NCBI GenBank assembly: GCA_010909725.1
Contig: JAACMV010000015.1
Span: 868,001-932,000, forward strand
Source of the DNA: Picochlorum sp. 'celeri'
Taxonomy: Eukaryota; Chlorophyta; Trebouxiophyceae
Direction of reading: 5' to 3'
Length of the DNA stretch: 64,000 nt
Of the stretch, positions 29,542-39,083 are shown in pieces. Position 1 is the stretch's first letter; each line of letters opens with the position of its first letter. The notes below the pieces were generated by a model that searched no databases, was not told where the DNA came from, and saw nothing but the letters and a program-made list of their open reading frames with translations. Made by a program: the position numbers and the translations under genes.

Positions 29542-29602
29542 GGGGCGCTCAACAAATTACCTGATAGTAGTATAAATAAAATTGTACAACAATGAAATAT
29601 TC

Positions 29603-32600
29603 TCATGCACTGGAGGGCAAACTACTTTTAGTTTCCTCCACCAATGATTTGAATGCACCTCCCTGCTGTGCCAAAAGCGCATCAGGTGTGTCAAACTCTG
29701 CCACATGCCCAGCATCCAGAACGAGTACCCGGTCACTACCAATGATGGTATGCAATCGATGCGCTATTGTGAGGACGGTACTGTCCTTGAAAGCAGTGGC
29801 AATAGTGGACTGGATGATCGCGTCGGTTGAGGTGTCAATACTCGATGTTGCTTCATCCAGTATCAAAATTTTGCTGGACCTCAGCAATGCTCTAGCCATG
29901 CACAACAGCTGTCTCTGGCCTCCACTGAGATTTCCTCCCGATTCGGCGATTGGTGCGTCCAATCCACCATCTAGCTCTCGAACTAAATTTGCAAGACCTG
30001 CCTGGGAGAGTGCTTCCCATAGTTCGTCATCATGCTCTGCGTTGTTAAAAGGGTCAATGTTGCTCCTCACGCTTCCACTGAACACGATTGGATCCTGAGG
30101 TACCAAGGATAGGCGTGAGCGAAGATCCCGGAGACCGATGGCTCCCACATCAATGGAATCAATGATGACCCTGCCCGACCAAGGCTCCACAATCCTGTAG
30201 AGAGCCATCATCAATGTTGACTTGCCACATCCAGTGCGACCTGCGATTCCAATCTTCTCCCCTGACTTGACAGAAAAAGATATTCCATGCAATACTGGGT
30301 CCAGCTCCGGCCGGTACCGGACAACCAGGTTTTCCACCTGTATCTCTCCCCGTGTAGGCCATTCTGGGAGAGGACGATTTGTTGGTACAATGGCAGGGGC
30401 CTCTGTTTTCTCGTCGTCGTATTCCATTAATCGCTCGACAGAATTCATATTAACTTCGAGCTCTGTCGTCTGACGAACCATCCAGCTCATCAGGCCGGTC
30501 AGGTTGAGGGCACTGGTGAGGGCAAGCCCTGCCAATCCAGCTGATGTGGGCATGATGCCAGACACAAAGACTGCAGAGCATAACACGACGAAGGTTCCCA
30601 AGAGTTCTAATCGAACAGACAGCCATCTATTAACGCATTGAGTAGGCCAGAAGCACCGGTTGGACTCGTTCAGCAAAACCTTATTCTTGGATTCAAAGTT
30701 GCCCTGGGCCCTGAACGCCCTCACCACTGTCAGGCCCTGGACTGTTTCTGAAAAGTGCGAGAATATTGGTGACATCGCCAAAGAATCCAGCCGTTTCAAT
30801 TCTCGTGATGTTGCAATGTATCTCTTTTGAATAGACGCATAAGCAAACGCAATTGGCACGAACGCCAATGCTATGGTTGGGCTTACCGCAACAACAACAA
30901 TGAGGGACCACAAGACACTGACAGTGCAGTTCAAAAAGGATGATACAGAAGCTTGCAGCGAGGTATCAACCGCTTCCACGTCCTTTGTAAACCTATTAAG
31001 TAATCTTCCAGTCGGCTGCGAGTCAAAGAAAGACATGGGAAGGCGAAGAACTGTAGCCAAAAGTGAGTTCTGCAAGGTCCCAGCTGCCAACAGAGATCCA
31101 AGGACAAGGACCACCGCCCTGACCACCTGGACTCCCAAAGACACAAAGCCGAGCAAAAAGTACACTTTCATATAATACAAAGAATCGCTTTGCGCAAGCT
31201 TGCGTTCCTCAGACGCTGTCGACCATACCGACAGCCACCAACTCTGTGCGGACTGAAGTCCTCTCTCAGTCATGGCCAGGAACAATACAGTTGAGGGAAT
31301 GATTAGCATTGGCCCCCATGCCAGGAAATATTTCATGTATACCTTTCTATTTACTTGTCCTACCGCTCTCTCCTCTGCTTTGGTAAGTTTCTTGCGGCTT
31401 AGTGATACATCCGCATCTGTTGCTGCTCCTTTGCCTTTGGCCTCGCCTTTGGTCTCGCCTTTGGCCTCTGACCCGCCATTCTTCGCGCTCGCCTTCTCCA
31501 GAGAAAGCGGGGCCTCGCCATTAGATCCTTCACTAGAGGATGCGATTGAAGAGCTAGGTTGATCACCATCCTTGGTAGTGCCATCCTGACTAGAACCATC
31601 ACCTGCATCAATGGAGGAGGTTGACGATGATGAGGGCAAGGATTCCATCTCAAATTGGTGGAAGTCAATGCCCCTGTCCACGAGGGATTCGTACGTTCCA
31701 GACTCTATGATTTTACCGCCTTTTACTACGATCACAACGTCGGCTGCGGGAAGGTATTGCAGCTGGTGGGTCACCAATATTCTGGTTCTTGTCTTCAACA
31801 AACCAAGCAGGCACTCGTTAAGTAACTGTCTCCCTACATGTGCATCGACAGCTGATAAAGGATCATCCAACAGATATACGTCCGACATTCCGTAGCAAGC
31901 TCGGGCAAGTGCCACTCTATGACGCTGACCACCAGATAAGTTGACGCCTTTTTCTCCAATCTCTGTTTCATCACCTGCAGGCAACATTGCTAGATCCTTT
32001 ACCAGAGCACATGCCCTGATCACCTCGTTGTACTTTTCTTCGTCGTATTCACGATCCAATAGAATATTTTCTTTCAAAGATGCATTTTGTATCCATGGAT
32101 CTTGCTGTGTATAGGCCACTGAGCCTCTGACAGTCACCTTCCCAGAGCGAGCGAGCATCTCACCCAATATAGCTGCCAACAAACTCGTTTTGCCCGACCC
32201 TACTTCCCCGACAACAATAGCAAACTGTCCCTGTCCTACAGATAAATTTATATCATGTAGCAGGGTATCATGCCCCATCATCCACGAGAAGGAACCCTTT
32301 GCGATTGACACTGCAGGGGCCCCGGCTGCTTGCTCTTCTGCTTGGGCCATCTCATCCGACTCCATGAATGCCTGTATCCTATCCAAAGCCACCTTTCCAT
32401 TGACGATATTCATCAACTGCGTTGGGAACATCATGACTGGAAACCTCAACAAGTTGAACAGAGATAATGCTGGAAAAGCCACGGCTGCTGTGAGTTCATA
32501 CCCCATCATGGTGTAGGTATAGAAGGCTGCCATACTAATCACAATTGGGCCTCCAAGCCATAAGATATTGTTCCACAAACCCACAAGTGCAGCAGTTCTA

Positions 32601-33607
32601 ATCGCCCCAAGCTCTTTCCTCCTTAGCTCTTGAATCCTCTCACAGTATGCCTCCTCCCAGGCATACAACTTGATCGCTTTGATGCCTATGATCACCTCGC
32701 TAGCGAGTTTCACGCGAGCATCGGTCAATTTCACGACTCGCTTCCGGATTCGTGCCAAAGCCCGCGCCACTATCGTCGACAACGGTATGATTGTCACTGT
32801 CACTGCGAGCCCAACAAATGCAGGCCAGAAGTGTATGATTCTGATCAGCAATCCCATCACCGTGAGAATTTGAAAGGGGCCGGACCATATCATATGCAAA
32901 TACTGGGGCAATTTCCACAATTTTGCCGCATCATTTGATTGTAAATTGACAATGGAGCCTACTCCAAGATCCGACACTTTCCCAGATGCAAGCCTCAGAC
33001 TCTTTTCATACAGCGAGTTGACCAACCCTGTCTTCAAATGCAGACATATTCGAAATAAAATGTGAAAGTACTTGTTCACTGCAAGCGTCTGTACTATATT
33101 TGCCACAGTCAAAGCCAGAGCAAACACTATTCCAAGCCAACGGGATCCGTCTCCCTGAATGTGCTTCAGCAGCACCTCCAAAATAAAAGGCCCCAAGAAC
33201 ATGATGCAATCGTGGAAGAACTTGATCAAGCCGGCAATGATGAACATCTTTCTATGCGCCTTCCACATGGCCCACCCAATCCTTCCCTCGGGAGCCTCGA
33301 TGCTATCAGCAGTGGAGATGAGCTGTTTTCTAAAGGAGTCTGACACTCTGAATGCATCGTCCTGATGCGCAATGTCCCACAAATCATGCTGCTCCAGAGC
33401 CTTCTGCCTACCAAGCTTCAAGAGACCACCCACCCACGCAAAAAATAACCCAGACATAGTACCAGCCTCTTCTTCAGGACACCAACGATGCTGATAGGAC
33501 GACACATCCTCCCCTACCCCCTCCTCCTCCTCAGTGGGGAGAGGACGAAAGCTCTGAGTCCTTTTGCCGAATACACGACCCAGCCCATCACCAAAAAATC
33601 TGCACAT
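29603..33607 (-). CDS. ABCC-type (MRP) ABC transporter
   Basis: A full transporter with two transmembrane domains and two nucleotide-binding domains on one chain (~1334 aa). NBD1: GEVGSGKTSLLAAILGEM, NLSGGQRHRVALARACYG, VYLLDDPLSAVDAHVG. NBD2: GIAGRTGCGKSTLMMALYR, NLSGGQRQLLCMARALLR, ILILDEATSSIDTSTDA. The DDPLSAVDAHVG walker B of NBD1 and asymmetric domains mark the ABCC subfamily, which exports conjugated anions, often into the vacuole. The extra N-terminal TMD0 of long MRPs is absent. The linker between halves is Ser/Glu/Lys-rich with a 4-fold GEAKG-type repeat. The ATG at 33607 (MCRFFGDGLG) is preferred over 33643. Confidence 0.93.
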   Translation of the reverse strand: MCRFFGDGLGRVFGKRTQSFRPLPTEEEEGVGEDVSSYQHRWCPEEEAGTMSGLFFAWVGGLLKLGRQKALEQHDLWDIAHQDDAFRVSDSFRKQLISTADSIEAPEGRIGWAMWKAHRKMFIIAGLIKFFHDCIMFLGPFILEVLLKHIQGDGSRWLGIVFALALTVANIVQTLAVNKYFHILFRICLHLKTGLVNSLYEKSLRLASGKVSDLGVGSIVNLQSNDAAKLWKLPQYLHMIWSGPFQILTVMGLLIRIIHFWPAFVGLAVTVTIIPLSTIVARALARIRKRVVKLTDARVKLASEVIIGIKAIKLYAWEEAYCERIQELRRKELGAIRTAALVGLWNNILWLGGPIVISMAAFYTYTMMGYELTAAVAFPALSLFNLLRFPVMMFPTQLMNIVNGKVALDRIQAFMESDEMAQAEEQAAGAPAVSIAKGSFSWMMGHDTLLHDINLSVGQGQFAIVVGEVGSGKTSLLAAILGEMLARSGKVTVRGSVAYTQQDPWIQNASLKENILLDREYDEEKYNEVIRACALVKDLAMLPAGDETEIGEKGVNLSGGQRHRVALARACYGMSDVYLLDDPLSAVDAHVGRQLLNECLLGLLKTRTRILVTHQLQYLPAADVVIVVKGGKIIESGTYESLVDRGIDFHQFEMESLPSSSSTSSIDAGDGSSQDGTTKDGDQPSSSIASSSEGSNGEAPLSLEKASAKNGGSEAKGETKGEAKGKGAATDADVSLSRKKLTKAEERAVGQVNRKVYMKYFLAWGPMLIIPSTVLFLAMTERGLQSAQSWWLSVWSTASEERKLAQSDSLYYMKVYFLLGFVSLGVQVVRAVVLVLGSLLAAGTLQNSLLATVLRLPMSFFDSQPTGRLLNRFTKDVEAVDTSLQASVSSFLNCTVSVLWSLIVVVAVSPTIALAFVPIAFAYASIQKRYIATSRELKRLDSLAMSPIFSHFSETVQGLTVVRAFRAQGNFESKNKVLLNESNRCFWPTQCVNRWLSVRLELLGTFVVLCSAVFVSGIMPTSAGLAGLALTSALNLTGLMSWMVRQTTELEVNMNSVERLMEYDDEKTEAPAIVPTNRPLPEWPTRGEIQVENLVVRYRPELDPVLHGISFSVKSGEKIGIAGRTGCGKSTLMMALYRIVEPWSGRVIIDSIDVGAIGLRDLRSRLSLVPQDPIVFSGSVRSNIDPFNNAEHDDELWEALSQAGLANLVRELDGGLDAPIAESGGNLSGGQRQLLCMARALLRSSKILILDEATSSIDTSTDAIIQSTIATAFKDSTVLTIAHRLHTIIGSDRVLVLDAGHVAEFDTPDALLAQQGGAFKSLVEETKSSLPSSA

Positions 33608-34041
33608 GGCCAATAGTACAATGTTTATGAACAAACAATGCAAACAGAACGGGTATCAAACACCCCGTACCTCCAAAACCCACTCGAACTCGAGTCGCCC
33701 AGAATTCGACGACCAGAACTGCCAGTCTCTTCCACCTCAAAGGAGTCCATCGGTGCTATATTTCACTAGTTACACACAAATGCGTCTGCATTCATGCTAG
33801 ATTCTCAGCTTTAACAGGACGTCGCTTTGAAAGTATTTTCAGCCAGAGAGGGTAGCATACGCTCTTGACTAGCACAGCATTCATCAACAACTACTACTAT
33901 AATTATTATTTTACATGTAATGCAATACACAGCATCAGATTGAGTCATGCAGCGAAATCACCAATTCTGGTGCCATCAAGCTTGCTTAAGCAAGCAGGAG
34001 ATGATGATGTCCTCCATTCATGGAGCATACATGCTGATTGA
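33608..34041. other. spacer between tandem minus-strand genes
   Basis: About 430 bp. AT-rich at 33880-33920. It must contain the chlorophyll synthase... downstream side on the right and the ABCC upstream region on the left. No gene or repeat was recognised. Confidence 0.35.
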
Positions 34042-35377
34042 TTACAAAGCACTATTGACATGATGGCCAATGGCCAATCCAGTCGTTAATAAACCAAAGA
34101 CAAGGAATGGTTGGGCTGATGCCTGATACTTGACGTCATTTGCAATTGGGTCTGGAATAAAGTACTTGACCTGAGCAATGATTTGGGGAATGATCAGTCC
34201 GGTCAGTACGGCGGCGTATATCGGCTCATCCAAACCAAATGCCAGGTATGCAGCAATACCCAACTGCGTGATATCAATGGAAGCCACACAGATCCATTTG
34301 GCAGTTTCCACTCCAAAGGCAACTGGGAGGGACTGAAGTCCCATCTGACGATCTCCCTCTATAGATTTAAAATCATTCACAATAGCAATGCCGAGTCCTG
34401 CAATTGAGTAAAGCATTGTCAGGATGACAACATCCAATGTGACTGTTCCAAAGAGTGCCTGCCCAGCAAGCCATGGCAAGGTGATGTAGGAGGAGCCAAG
34501 GGCGTAATTTCCAATCCATCCGCTCTGCTTCAATTTCAATGGTGGTGCGGAGTAAATATACGATATTCCAGACCCAAGAAGAGCGAGCCAAAAGAGTGTG
34601 GGTGTCTCATGCCCGACCAGAGTATCCAACAGGTATGCCACACCCAATCCTCCGGCAAGGAGTCCCAAAATCTGACCCACGACCTCATTCTCTGAAATCT
34701 TACCGGATGGAATGGGGCGGTATGGCTCGTTAATGGCATCGATTTCCCTATCGTACCAATCATTAATGGTTTGCGTGAATCCAGTGAGCAGAGGACCTGA
34801 CATGACCATGCACAGAGCTGACAAACCCACATCCCTTGGGGTCCATTCAAAGTTTCCAGAGGCGGCAGCTCCACAGAGAACACCCCAAATCAACGGAATC
34901 CATGTGACTGGTTTCATCAGCTGAATTCGGATTTTCAACACATCAGTCTCCTCATCAGCACCCTTCATTCCCAACAACTGAGCATTACCCTTGACCCCAA
35001 GAAAAACCTCTTGCTCCTTTCCAGACTTTTGCTTCTGAGCATTCGAGACTACATTTCTCTGTGAAACTCCTATAAAAAAAGAACAGAGGTCCGCGTTAGT
35101 CCGTCCGTCCACCCTCGCCCAGATATCAAGCAAGGAAGGAAGGAACAAAAGATCAGATTGTATTCAGAGCACACCCATCCCTATACCCACCCAGGCTAAC
35201 CAAACTGTACATGCAGTACACCACAATAGCATAAAACGCACTATTTTTGTATGATTTGGTCGCAAACAACGATGCAGGTGTTCTAGAGCCTGCAGTGCCA
35301 CGTGAAAGTGCGCACCCAGTGAACGCGGATGTGGCCTTGGTGAGCATCTTGTACGATAAAACGTTCGATGAGGACAA
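34042..35377 (-). CDS. CHLG: chlorophyll synthase, plastid, two exons
   Basis: Exon 2 (35069-34042) carries the UbiA prenyltransferase body: GPLLTGFTQTINDWYDREID with the NDxxDxxxD metal motif, EPYRPIPSGKISENEV, and the second Asp motif GLGIAIVNDFKSIEGDRQMG, both diagnostic of ChlG. Exon 1 (35377-35242, or from the ATG at 35347) encodes a Ser/Thr/Arg-rich transit peptide. The intron is 172 nt, donor GTGCGT and acceptor TATAG; the join ...SYKN-RVSQ... is in frame (387 aa total). The enzyme attaches phytyl or geranylgeranyl to chlorophyllide in the thylakoid membrane. Eight to nine hydrophobic helices are visible. Confidence 0.95.
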
Positions 35378-35850
35378 TACTATGAAATACTAAAGAATTT
35401 TTAGCCAATGTATCGCAATGACAAGGCCTCAAATCCTAAAGAAAAAGTGGCGCCTTATCCAGATATGAGACCACACATGAGAGGAGAAAATGCCACATGT
35501 GGCATTGTGTACACAGCATGCATGGACCATGATACACGCATGTATCTCTTGATGTACGAGCGTCTATTCGTGTTCTCATGTTCTCAGTCATACATACATA
35601 CATCTTCACCATGTATATATGGTGATTGATCAATCAGTGGTGACTGATTGCAAATGCAAGAGTCTGGCAATAATGATGGCCATGCGCATGGACAATTGAA
35701 CTATTGGAAACACTCTGACGGTCCCCATGAAGAAAAATCATATACAAAGTATTGATATATATATCACAGGGATACCACCAAGCAAAGAACGATTGATATT
35801 CACTGCATGCTCCATTGCAATTGCACGGTGTAGACATAGCCTAGCATACC
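35378..35850. other. intergenic region, divergent promoters
   Basis: About 470 bp between CHLG and TRM112. It contains TATATATATCAC near 35756-35767 about 90 bp before the TRM112 start. Short open frames do not look like proteins. Confidence 0.4.
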
Positions 35851-36219
35851 ATGAAGCTGTTGACCCATAATATGCTTCAATGTCATATTAAGAATGTAAA
35901 GAATGGATATCCATTCAAAATTGAGGCAGAGAAGATAGAGACTCGAGAGGTAGACTACGACCCCGACTTTCTTCGACATATTTTCCCTCGGCTCCAGTGG
36001 CAGGCACTGAAAGAAGCAGCTGATACTCTAGGAGAGACAGATTTGCCGACAGAGGTTACAGAGGAGATGCTTGAGGATGATGAATTCCTTCAAAAGTTCC
36101 ATCACGCCCTGCTCGAAGTGTATGTCGAGGAGGGAGCTTTGGTATGCCCAGAAACTGGAAGGAGGTTTGAGATCCACGACGGAATTCCTAATTTATTGCT
36201 TCTAGAGGATGAAACATAG
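35851..36219 (+). CDS. TRM112: TRM112-like methyltransferase activator
   Basis: The 122-aa protein starts MKLLTHNMLQCHIKNVKNGY, typical of TRM112 (MKLLTHNxL.C.....GyPL). The central helical insertion (FLRHIFPRLQWQALKEAADT) and the C-terminal GALVCPETGRRFEIHDGIPN are both family hallmarks. It retains the zinc-site positions only in part: Cys in the first and Cys in GALVCPETG. TRM112 stabilises several SAM-dependent methyltransferases for tRNA, rRNA and eRF1. The stop lies 42 bp before the next start on the same strand. Confidence 0.93.
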   Translation: MKLLTHNMLQCHIKNVKNGYPFKIEAEKIETREVDYDPDFLRHIFPRLQWQALKEAADTLGETDLPTEVTEEMLEDDEFLQKFHHALLEVYVEEGALVCPETGRRFEIHDGIPNLLLLEDET

Positions 36220-36261
36220 TGATTTATTGATGTAACAGTAGTTATAAGTAAATTTTATGCC

Positions 36262-36810
36262 ATGTCTCAGAAGGGCGAGGAGACGAATACATCTGACCAG
36301 CATGTCGGCAAGCTTCCGCCAAGTTTGACGACACGCATTTTTGATTCGATCCGATCATTCATTCCGGAGAGATTTCACGGTCCTTTCCGAGAGCATGAGC
36401 GGGGCCTGTTATTATTAGAGCGACGGATCCAGCGAGATTTTTTGAACGACTATCGAAAGCAGGCAAGGGTTCTGGAGCCAATCATCCGAGAACGAGGGGT
36501 TGCAATTGGGAAGGCTATTCGGTCTAGTTTTGTGAGTGGAAAAAGTGTGACTGTGACGTACGATGATGCCAAAAATAGTGGGCCACCTTTTGGTGTGTCA
36601 GAGTCCACTGCCGAGCTACTCAAGACTGTAGAACCGCTGCTGTCTCCAATCATGGATCCGTTCTTGGATGGCGTCAAGCAACCTATAAACGAGAAGTTAA
36701 AGGAGGTGGAGAAGGACATTCGACGGGCATTTGTAGTCGGCGCAGGGGTTTCTTTCATCACTGGATATGTCATAGCCAGGCTGACACACAGGAGGAGGAA
36801 CGATGCGTGA
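36262..36810 (+). CDS. unknown protein with C-terminal membrane anchor
   Basis: I do not recognise this 182-aa protein. It is hydrophilic and rich in Arg, Glu and helical segments. The C-terminus has one hydrophobic stretch (AFVVGAGVSFITGYVIARL, about residues 155-175) followed by basic THRRRNDA. This resembles a tail-anchored protein of ER or organelle outer membrane. Its start is 42 bp after TRM112 on the same strand, and it converges on GCVT. The codon use looks like its neighbours, and no stop interrupts it, so it is probably real. Confidence 0.6.
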   Translation: MSQKGEETNTSDQHVGKLPPSLTTRIFDSIRSFIPERFHGPFREHERGLLLLERRIQRDFLNDYRKQARVLEPIIRERGVAIGKAIRSSFVSGKSVTVTYDDAKNSGPPFGVSESTAELLKTVEPLLSPIMDPFLDGVKQPINEKLKEVEKDIRRAFVVGAGVSFITGYVIARLTHRRRNDA

Positions 36811-36855
36811 TAACGTCAATTCATTTACATGCGTGTGTCATTCATCAAATATGAT

Positions 36856-38190
36856 TTAGGATGGTTTATGGTAGTGCACAGGGACGAATGGCATTTTCGT
36901 CACCACGGCATCAGAGGCTTTTCCTCGGACAACCACCTTGAGCTCAGTGCCTGCCTTGGCAAAAGGCTTGTCAACATATCCCATGGCGATATTCTTCTTG
37001 AGGCATGGTGAGAAGGCACCAGATGTAATCTCTCCTACTTTCTGGCCCTCGGGAGTGATGACGTCGGAGTGCTGCCTCGCTGGGGCTCCCTTGCAGACAA
37101 ATCCAACACGGCGCTGCTTGACACCATCAGCAAGCTGCTTCTTGATCACGTCTCCGCCCAAAAAGTCACACGCGTCCCTTCGAGATTTGGCAATAGTCCA
37201 AGTCAAACCAGCTTCAACTGGTGTAATATCTTCGTTCAGATCATTGCCATACAGGCACAGACCCGCCTCCAGGCGAAGAGAATCTCTTGGCCCGAGGCCA
37301 GCCAGGCGGACACGGGAGTCACTCGTCAGAGCCTTTGCGAGCGCGACGGCGTCAGCGTTTGGGATGGATAACTCGAATCCATCTTCTCCCGTGTACCCAG
37401 TACGAGTCACGAAGCACGGCGACCCCGCAATGTCAATCTTGGTGAACATGCCAAAGTATAACTTGGACAGGTCTTCCTTGACATGCTGCTGCAGCACCTC
37501 GGCTGCCTCAGGGCCCTGAAGAGCCAGCAAAGACCTATCATCGTGCACTTCCATTGTAACATCTCCACCTTTGGCAGTGAATGCTTGCAAATGCTTGTTC
37601 AAATGGGCCAAATCCTTCTCTCTGCACCCAGCGTTCACAACCAAATACACCTCATTCCCATTCACCTTTGTGACCACGGTGTCATCAATGATTCCACCCT
37701 TCTCATTGGTGAACACCGAGAGCGTACCAGTGCCATCAGCAAGAGCGTTGATGTCTCCGACCACGAGTCCCTCCAAGAACTTGATCGCGTCCTTGCCCTT
37801 GAGAGTCAGTCCACACATGTGGGACACGTCGAACAACGATGCGTGCGTTCTGCAATGATTCGTCGCCTCCATGATACTATCTTTGTACTGAATAGGCATC
37901 GACCATCCAGCAAAGGGCACCATTTTGCCTGCATACATCGGTGATAACAGACTCGGTCAGAAAAGACTGAATATCAGACAAAGACAAATGACACCGAACC
38001 CACCTCCATTCTCCACGTGGAAGTCGTACAAGGGAGTTTTCAACAAATCAGCGTCGTTGGCAAACGATCTGGCCGATATCGCAAAGGGTGCTGCCACTTG
38101 TGCACTGCTGCTGGTTGTGGTAGTGTTCACTCCCTGGAGTTCCAGAGCTCTGGCAGCCCTGGCGACCAATGTACGAGCAGATTGGCGCAT
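36856..38190 (-). CDS. GCVT: glycine cleavage system T-protein (aminomethyltransferase), mitochondrial, two exons
   Basis: Exon 1 (38190-38004) encodes a classic mitochondrial presequence ([20 protein letters not shown]) and the start of the domain ([15 protein letters not shown]). Exon 2 begins at 37928; the 75-nt intron has donor GTGGGT and acceptor ATGCAG. The total is 419 aa in frame. Motifs: [46 protein letters not shown] (folate site), [20 protein letters not shown] and [20 protein letters not shown]. The enzyme releases ammonia and makes methylene-THF from the H-protein-bound aminomethyl group, working with P, H and L proteins in photorespiration. Confidence 0.96.
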
Positions 38191-38439
38191 CGTGACCAAA
38201 ACTGTGATACGATAAAGTTGATCAAATAAATTATTGTGGACATGACGCATCTGAGTGGTAGTAGTACTTCTCCAACCACTCACCGATCGCGATCTCTAAA
38301 GATCTCTTATTTGCCTCATCAGGATTGCATCCATCTTGCCTCAAGCCAAGGATTGTCTCCCAGAATGTATGTAACAAATCCATTGATCCTTCGATGTATG
38401 TAAAGACTCTTGATGCACTGATTATTTGAAGATATCATC

Positions 38440-39048
38440 ATGCTTTGGTCGTCTTTGAATGCTTCGACTGGATTATTAGCAACACGTGGGCTCGCACGTC
38501 CCACCTCTGGAAGAGTTTTTAGGCATGAGACCGTGTGTCGCAGTGGATTTGGAAGTGAGAATGAGAAACGATCTAGTAGAAGTGCGAAGAAAAAGGGAAG
38601 GCGGAAAGCCCCTAAAGGACCCAGTCCAAAGGAGCAACTGAAACGACTGCAGGAAGATGAGAAGAAATACAGGGAGGAGATGGAGAGAAAGTATGCAACC
38701 TCTGTGAGTGACGCACCAGAGGAGGACGATTCGGATGCGGTCGTTCCAGAGCAGATCACGGATAGAATGCTGAGACGTATACTCCTGTTCAGTGGTGGTC
38801 CACTCCTTCTGGGGATGCTGTTGTTCCCTCTTTTCTATTACATTAAAAAGGTCCAAGGGATAGATCTTCCTGTGTGGGCAGTGTACATTGTTCAGACTGG
38901 AGTTTTCGGGGGAGCTTTGGTGGGTATCTCGTACGGCATCGTCTCTGCTTCATTTGATCCCACGAGAGAGGGGTCGCTGCTCGGGTGGAATGAGTTCCAG
39001 GCAAATTTGCCTCAAGTATTGGATTCGTTCAGGAGAAAAAAGAATTGA
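38440..39048 (+). CDS. PAM68: PAM68-like photosystem II assembly protein
   Basis: An N-terminal transit peptide (~45 residues) is followed by a Lys/Arg/Pro-rich acidic-basic segment, then IPxxVxxRM-type VVPEQITDRMLRRILLFSGG and two transmembrane helices: PLLLGMLLFPLFYYI and VYIVQTGVFGGALVGISYGI. The end carries SASFDPTREGSLLGWNEFQA, the family hallmark (SWDPxREGSxLGWxEF). PAM68 is a thylakoid membrane protein required for D1 maturation and CP47 insertion during PSII assembly in plants. The 202-aa length fits. Three codons of the leader keep the plain ATG at 38440 as the best start. Confidence 0.92.
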   Translation: MLWSSLNASTGLLATRGLARPTSGRVFRHETVCRSGFGSENEKRSSRSAKKKGRRKAPKGPSPKEQLKRLQEDEKKYREEMERKYATSVSDAPEEDDSDAVVPEQITDRMLRRILLFSGGPLLLGMLLFPLFYYIKKVQGIDLPVWAVYIVQTGVFGGALVGISYGIVSASFDPTREGSLLGWNEFQANLPQVLDSFRRKKN

Positions 39049-39083
39049 TCTGAATATAATTTATAACATTAACGAAATAATGA

